From GCA-003244245 sp035276605 (GTDB lineage Bacteria; Actinomycetota; Actinomycetes; Mycobacteriales; Pseudonocardiaceae): a stretch of 8,352 nucleotides of DNA. Of this stretch, positions 5,489 through 8,352 are shown one piece after another; the stretch's first letter is position 1, and each line of letters begins with the position of its first letter. The position numbers and the translations under genes are program-made. A model generated the notes under the pieces. That model saw only the letters and a list, made by a program, of their open reading frames with translations. It was not told where the DNA came from and did no database searches. The stretch spans positions 1 to 8,352 of the forward strand of contig DATELN010000145.1 in NCBI GenBank assembly GCA_035276605.1, given 5' to 3'.

Positions 5489-6244
5489 ATGCGGGTTGAG
5501 CGGGATGGGGACACCATCCGGATCACCATGACTAGGCCGCGGCGGCGCAACGCGCTGTCTGCGGATCACCTGGTGGAGTTGCGTGACGCGTTCGCCGAAG
5601 CTGGGCGGACAGACGCTACGGGGATCGTGCTTGGCGCCGAGGGCCCGGTGTTCTCGGCGGGGCACGACTTCGCCGATGTCGCGGCGCGCGATCTCGCCGG
5701 CGTCCGGGAGTTGCTCACCCTGTGCACCGAGGTGATGCGCACCATCCAGGCGGTTCCGCAGGTAGTCGTGGCCCGGGTGCACGCGCTGGCCACCGCGGCG
5801 GGCTGCCAGCTGGTGGCATCGTGTGACCTGGCGGTGGCGGGTGAGTCGGCGGGCTTCGCACTACCTGGCGGCAAGGGCGGGTGGTTCTGCCACACGCCCG
5901 CTGTGCCCGTGGCCCGGTCGATCGGACGCAAGCGGCTGATGGAGATGGCATTGACCGGCGACGTGGTGGATGCCCGCACCGCCGCGGAATGGGGCCTGGT
6001 CAACCGGACAGTTCCGGACGCCGAACTGGACGCTGCGGTGAATGATCTGCTGGCCCGGGCGACTCGAGGTAGCCGGACCAGCAAGGCACTGGGTAAGCAG
6101 ACCCTCTACGCGCAGCTGGATCGCCCCGAGGCCGATGCCTACGCCGTCACCCTCGAGGTGATGGCCAGCGCCTCCCAGACCGCTGCTGCCAAGGAGGGCA
6201 TGGCAGCCTTCCTCGGCAAACGCCCGCCTGTGTATAACTCGTGA
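5489..6244 (+). CDS. Enoyl-CoA hydratase/isomerase family protein, ECHDC3-like, lacking catalytic glutamates
   Basis: The 251-residue protein has the crotonase fold. It shows the oxyanion-hole segments VFSAGHDF (54-61) and ALATAAGCQLVASCDLAVA (99-117), the downstream WFCHTPAVPVAR segment (132-143), and the C-terminal FLGKRPPVY. The LATAAGCQLVASCD and FCxTP patterns resemble what I recall of vertebrate ECHDC3. Classical enoyl-CoA hydratase uses two glutamates (rat Glu144 and Glu164); the matching positions here are Gln107 and Gly127, so ordinary hydration is doubtful. It probably binds an acyl-CoA and does another reaction, such as decarboxylation, isomerisation or thioester hydrolysis; I cannot tell which. 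The ATG at 5489 is the first possible start after the in-frame stop of the upstream gene. It lies 18 bp after the mutase gene, suggesting a link in acyl-CoA metabolism. Its TGA stop is inside an inverted repeat. Confidence 0.87.
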   Translation: MRVERDGDTIRITMTRPRRRNALSADHLVELRDAFAEAGRTDATGIVLGAEGPVFSAGHDFADVAARDLAGVRELLTLCTEVMRTIQAVPQVVVARVHALATAAGCQLVASCDLAVAGESAGFALPGGKGGWFCHTPAVPVARSIGRKRLMEMALTGDVVDARTAAEWGLVNRTVPDAELDAAVNDLLARATRGSRTSKALGKQTLYAQLDRPEADAYAVTLEVMASASQTAAAKEGMAAFLGKRPPVYNS

Positions 6245-6283
6245 GTGGCATTCGGTGCTAGAACACTGTTACACACTCACGAG
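6238..6283 (+). repeat. 10-bp inverted repeat spanning the crotonase-gene stop and the nucS leader
   Basis: CTCGTGAGTG (6238-6247) is perfectly inverted as CACTCACGAG (6274-6283), with a 26-base spacer. The left arm contains the TGA stop of the upstream gene. The right arm ends 5 bases before the nucS ATG. The spacer contains a smaller inverted repeat, AACACTGTT (6262-6270). A readthrough mRNA could fold here and hide the nucS translation start. No U-tract follows, so it is not a typical terminator. Confidence 0.5.
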
Positions 6284-6288
6284 CGCTC

Positions 6289-6948
6289 ATGCGCCTGGTA
6301 ATCGCCAAGTGTCAGGTGGACTACGTGGGGCGCTTGACCGCGCATCTGCCGATGGCGCTGCGGTTGCTGCTGGTCAAGGCGGATGGGTCGGTGAGTGTGC
6401 ACGCCGACGATCGGGCCTACAAGCCGTTAAACTGGATGAGCCCGCCGTGCACGCTGGTCGAGCGACCAGGATGCTGGACGGTAACCAACCGCGCCGGTGA
6501 ACAGTTGATCATCGAGATCGACGAGGTGGTGCACGATTCGCAGCACGATCTCGGGGTGGACCCCGGGCTGGTCAAAGACGGCGTGGAGGCCCATCTGCAG
6601 GCGCTGCTTGCCGAGCACACCGCGGTGCTGGGCCCGGGTTTCACCTTGATCCGCCGGGAGTACCCCACCGCCATCGGACCAGTGGATCTGCTGTGCCGGG
6701 ACGGCGACGGCGTGATGGTGGCGGTGGAGATCAAGCGCCGGGGCGAGATCGACGGGGTCGAGCAGCTCACCCGCTACCTTGACCTGCTCAACCGTGATCC
6801 ACAGCTGGCGCCAGTCCGCGGCGTGTTCGCCGCCCAGCAGATCAAACCACAGGCGCAGACGCTGGCCACCGATCGCGGGATCCGCTGTGTGACGGTGGAC
6901 TACGACGAGCTGCGCGGTGCGGACAGCGTAGAACTGCGATTGTTCTGA
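6289..6948 (+). CDS. nucS: Endonuclease NucS (EndoMS), mismatch-specific
   Basis: NucS/EndoMS cuts double-stranded DNA at mismatches and serves as the non-canonical mismatch-repair nuclease of actinobacteria that lack MutS/MutL. The 219 residues match the usual length (about 220-226). The N-terminal DNA-binding/dimerisation part has CQVDYVGRLTAHLP (8-21) and the invariant HADDRAYKPLNWMSPP (38-53). The C-terminal RecB-like nuclease domain has GPVDLLCRD with Asp133, VAVEIKRRGEIDGVEQLTRY with Glu147 and Lys149, and ends in LRLF, the kind of hydrophobic tail that binds the beta clamp. The catalytic Asp-Glu-Lys set is intact. The ATG at 6289 is the only sensible start, because an in-frame TAG (6259-6261) lies upstream; there is only a weak GAG as a ribosome binding site. 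It follows the crotonase gene by 44 bp and precedes an aldehyde dehydrogenase gene by 48 bp. I see no functional relation to either. Confidence 0.96.
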   Translation: MRLVIAKCQVDYVGRLTAHLPMALRLLLVKADGSVSVHADDRAYKPLNWMSPPCTLVERPGCWTVTNRAGEQLIIEIDEVVHDSQHDLGVDPGLVKDGVEAHLQALLAEHTAVLGPGFTLIRREYPTAIGPVDLLCRDGDGVMVAVEIKRRGEIDGVEQLTRYLDLLNRDPQLAPVRGVFAAQQIKPQAQTLATDRGIRCVTVDYDELRGADSVELRLF

Positions 6949-6956
6949 CTGACCCG

Positions 6957-6962
6957 TAGGCT
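6957..6962 (+). promoter_or_regulatory. -10 candidate for the aldehyde dehydrogenase gene
   Basis: TAGGCT matches TANNNT and would start transcription at about 6969, leaving a leader of about 28 bases with a G-run (6980-6985) upstream of the ATG. It overlaps the left arm of the adjacent hairpin, so a protein or RNA structure there could affect it. A random occurrence cannot be excluded. Confidence 0.3.
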
Positions 6963-6974
6963 TCGAGAGAAGCC
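6959..6974 (+). terminator. Small hairpin with GAGA tetraloop after nucS
   Basis: GGCTTC (6959-6964) pairs perfectly with GAAGCC (6969-6974) around the loop GAGA (6965-6968), a GNRA-type tetraloop. It starts 10 bases after the nucS stop. A G-rich rather than U-rich sequence follows, so it may be an attenuating hairpin, an mRNA-stabilising 3' end or an operator rather than a strict terminator. Confidence 0.4.
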
Positions 6975-6996
6975 AACGCGGGGGGTGTTGACGAGG

Positions 6997-8352
6997 ATGG
7001 CTCAGGCGCAAGCCAGCCGCTTTGCGTCGATCGACCCGCGCACCGGCGAGGTCGTCAACTACCACCCGGTGGACGACGAGGCGGCGGTGCGCGCCACCGT
7101 CGCCCGCGCCCAAGAGGCAGCCGAGTGGTGGCACGGGCTCGGGTTCGGGCAACGCCGCCGCCGGCTACTGTCCTGGTGCTCCGGCCTGACTCGGCAGCTC
7201 GGCGAACTGGCCGAGCTGATCTCGGCCGAGACCGGCAAACCGCGGGACGACGCCCGGTTGGAATGCGTTCTGGTGATCGCACATCTGGATTGGGCGGCGC
7301 GCAACGCTGAGCGCGTGCTGCGCCGCCGCCGGGTGAGGTCGGGACTGCTGATGTGTCACGAGGCGTCCTCGGTGGGCTACGAGCCCTACGGCGTGGTCGG
7401 TGTGATCGGTCCCTGGAACTACCCGGCCCACACCCCGATGGGCTCGATCAGCTACGCGCTCGCCGCCGGCAACGCGGTGGTGTTCAAGCCCAGTGAGCTG
7501 ACCCCTGGAGTGGGCCGGGCACTGGCCGACAGCCTCGCTGCGGTGGTCCCAGAGCAGCCGATCCTGCAGGTCGTTACTGGTTTCGGGGAGACCGGGGCGG
7601 CGCTGTGCCGCGCCGGGGTGGACAAGCTGGCCTTCACCGGCTCCACCGCCACCGCGCGGAAGGTGATGGCGACCTGCGCCGAGACGCTAACCCCGGTGGT
7701 GATCGAGTGCGGGGGCACCGACGCGCTGTTGGTGGACTCCGACGCCGACCTCGCCGCGGCCGCCGATGCCGCGGTCTGGGGCGCGATGACCAATGCTGGG
7801 CAGACCTGCGTCGGGGTGGAGCGTGTGTACGTCGTCAACGACGTTGCCGCGTCGCTGACTGAACGCATCGCCGCGCGGACACGGCAGCTGCGAGTGGGCG
7901 GCGAGCCCACCGCTGACCTAGGCCCGATCACCAGACCAGATCAGATCCAGGTGATTCGCGATCATGTTACGGACGCGCTGGCCCTCGGTGGCACGGCGGT
8001 GGTCGGCGGGGCAGAGTCGGCGCGCCCGCCGTTTATGGATCCGGTGGTGCTGACTGACGTTCCGGAGACCTCGACCGCGGTGACCGAGGAGACCTTCGGA
8101 CCTACCGTCACGGTGCACCGGGTAGCGAACCTCGACGAGGCGGTGCGGCAGGTAAACGCCGGACGCTACGGATTGGGCGCCGCAGTCTTTTCCCAGCACC
8201 GCGGCCCGGAAATTGCTGGTCAGCTGCGCTGCGGGATGGTCGCGGTCAACAGCGTGGTGTCCTACGCCGCAGTGCCGTCGCTGCCCTTCGGCGGAGTCGG
8301 TGACTCCGGGTTCGGACGGATCCACGGTGCCGACGGTCTGCGTGAGTTCAGC
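6997..8352 (+). CDS. NAD(P)-dependent aldehyde dehydrogenase family protein, 3' end cut by the window edge
   Basis: The enzyme oxidises an aldehyde to the carboxylic acid with NAD(P)+. Translation from the ATG at 6997 gives 452 codons open to the right edge. Family motifs are in order: VVGVIGPWNYP with the oxyanion Asn141, FKPSE with Lys164 (cofactor), FTGST (213-217, cofactor loop), VIECGG with the general base Glu237, NAGQTC with the nucleophile Cys271, EETFGP (364-369) and PFGGVGDSGFG (430-440). All catalytic residues are present. ECGGTD replaces the more usual ELGGK. The family is usually 470-510 residues, so only the C-terminal oligomerisation strand and stop should be missing. In-frame GTG (6985) and TTG (6988) are alternative starts; the G-run before them gives the ATG a somewhat distant ribosome binding site. 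The aldehyde substrate cannot be deduced. The gene could feed acids to the acyl-CoA synthetase at 1736-3364, but that is only suggested by proximity. Confidence 0.92.
   Translation, partial: MAQAQASRFASIDPRTGEVVNYHPVDDEAAVRATVARAQEAAEWWHGLGFGQRRRRLLSWCSGLTRQLGELAELISAETGKPRDDARLECVLVIAHLDWAARNAERVLRRRRVRSGLLMCHEASSVGYEPYGVVGVIGPWNYPAHTPMGSISYALAAGNAVVFKPSELTPGVGRALADSLAAVVPEQPILQVVTGFGETGAALCRAGVDKLAFTGSTATARKVMATCAETLTPVVIECGGTDALLVDSDADLAAAADAAVWGAMTNAGQTCVGVERVYVVNDVAASLTERIAARTRQLRVGGEPTADLGPITRPDQIQVIRDHVTDALALGGTAVVGGAESARPPFMDPVVLTDVPETSTAVTEETFGPTVTVHRVANLDEAVRQVNAGRYGLGAAVFSQHRGPEIAGQLRCGMVAVNSVVSYAAVPSLPFGGVGDSGFGRIHGADGLREFS

Noticed and set aside
6261..6272. Possible LexA/SOS box upstream of nucS (GAACACTGTTAC)
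   Set aside because: The mycobacterial SOS box needs GAAC and GTTC half-sites separated by 4 bases. Here the spacing is 3 and the right half-site is GTTA, so the match is too poor.
6427..7152. Minus-strand frame of 241 codons opposite nucS and the start of the aldehyde dehydrogenase gene
   Set aside because: It spans two genes clearly coded on the other strand and has no recognisable domain.

Overview
The window is high-GC, gene-dense actinobacterial DNA, most likely from the Mycobacteriales/Pseudonocardiales group. The evidence is a MurA of mycobacterial type with Asp in place of the catalytic Cys, a NucS/EndoMS mismatch endonuclease, TANNNT -10 elements placed right at start codons (leaderless style), and GTG starts. 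I cannot name a genus. In mycobacteria the rRNA operon directly follows murA; here murA is followed after 12 bp by a convergent acyl-CoA synthetase gene and there is no rRNA, so the locus differs from the mycobacterial arrangement.

Layout: (1) 1-407, minus strand, the first 135 codons of a PduO-type ATP:cob(I)alamin adenosyltransferase, cut by the left edge. (2) A 44-bp divergent promoter region, then murA (452-1723, plus). (3) A 15-bp-stem hairpin (1696-1728) that contains the murA stop codon and separates it from (4) a convergent medium/long-chain acyl-CoA synthetase (1736-3364, minus). (5) A divergent promoter region of about 100 bp with a palindrome. (6) A plus-strand run of four genes: ethylmalonyl-CoA mutase (Ecm/MeaA type, 3464-5470), an ECHDC3-like crotonase-fold protein (5489-6244), nucS (6289-6948), and an aldehyde dehydrogenase (6997 to the right edge, incomplete). 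Gaps between these four are 18, 44 and 48 bp. No gene-free stretch exceeds about 100 bases.

Functional reading (inference): the metabolic genes fit acyl-CoA metabolism that depends on adenosylcobalamin. The aldehyde dehydrogenase would supply acids, the synthetase would make acyl-CoAs, the crotonase-fold protein would act on an acyl-CoA, and the mutase would convert ethylmalonyl-CoA to methylsuccinyl-CoA using the cofactor made by the adenosyltransferase. The other ethylmalonyl-CoA pathway enzymes (crotonyl-CoA carboxylase/reductase, methylsuccinyl-CoA dehydrogenase, mesaconyl-CoA hydratase) are not in the window. murA (cell wall) and nucS (mismatch repair) are housekeeping genes interleaved with them.

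I did not find a mobile element, CRISPR array, tRNA, toxin-antitoxin pair or clear novel defence system. The most unusual signals are a crotonase-fold protein lacking both catalytic glutamates beside the mutase, and a recurring pattern of inverted repeats placed on or just after stop codons.
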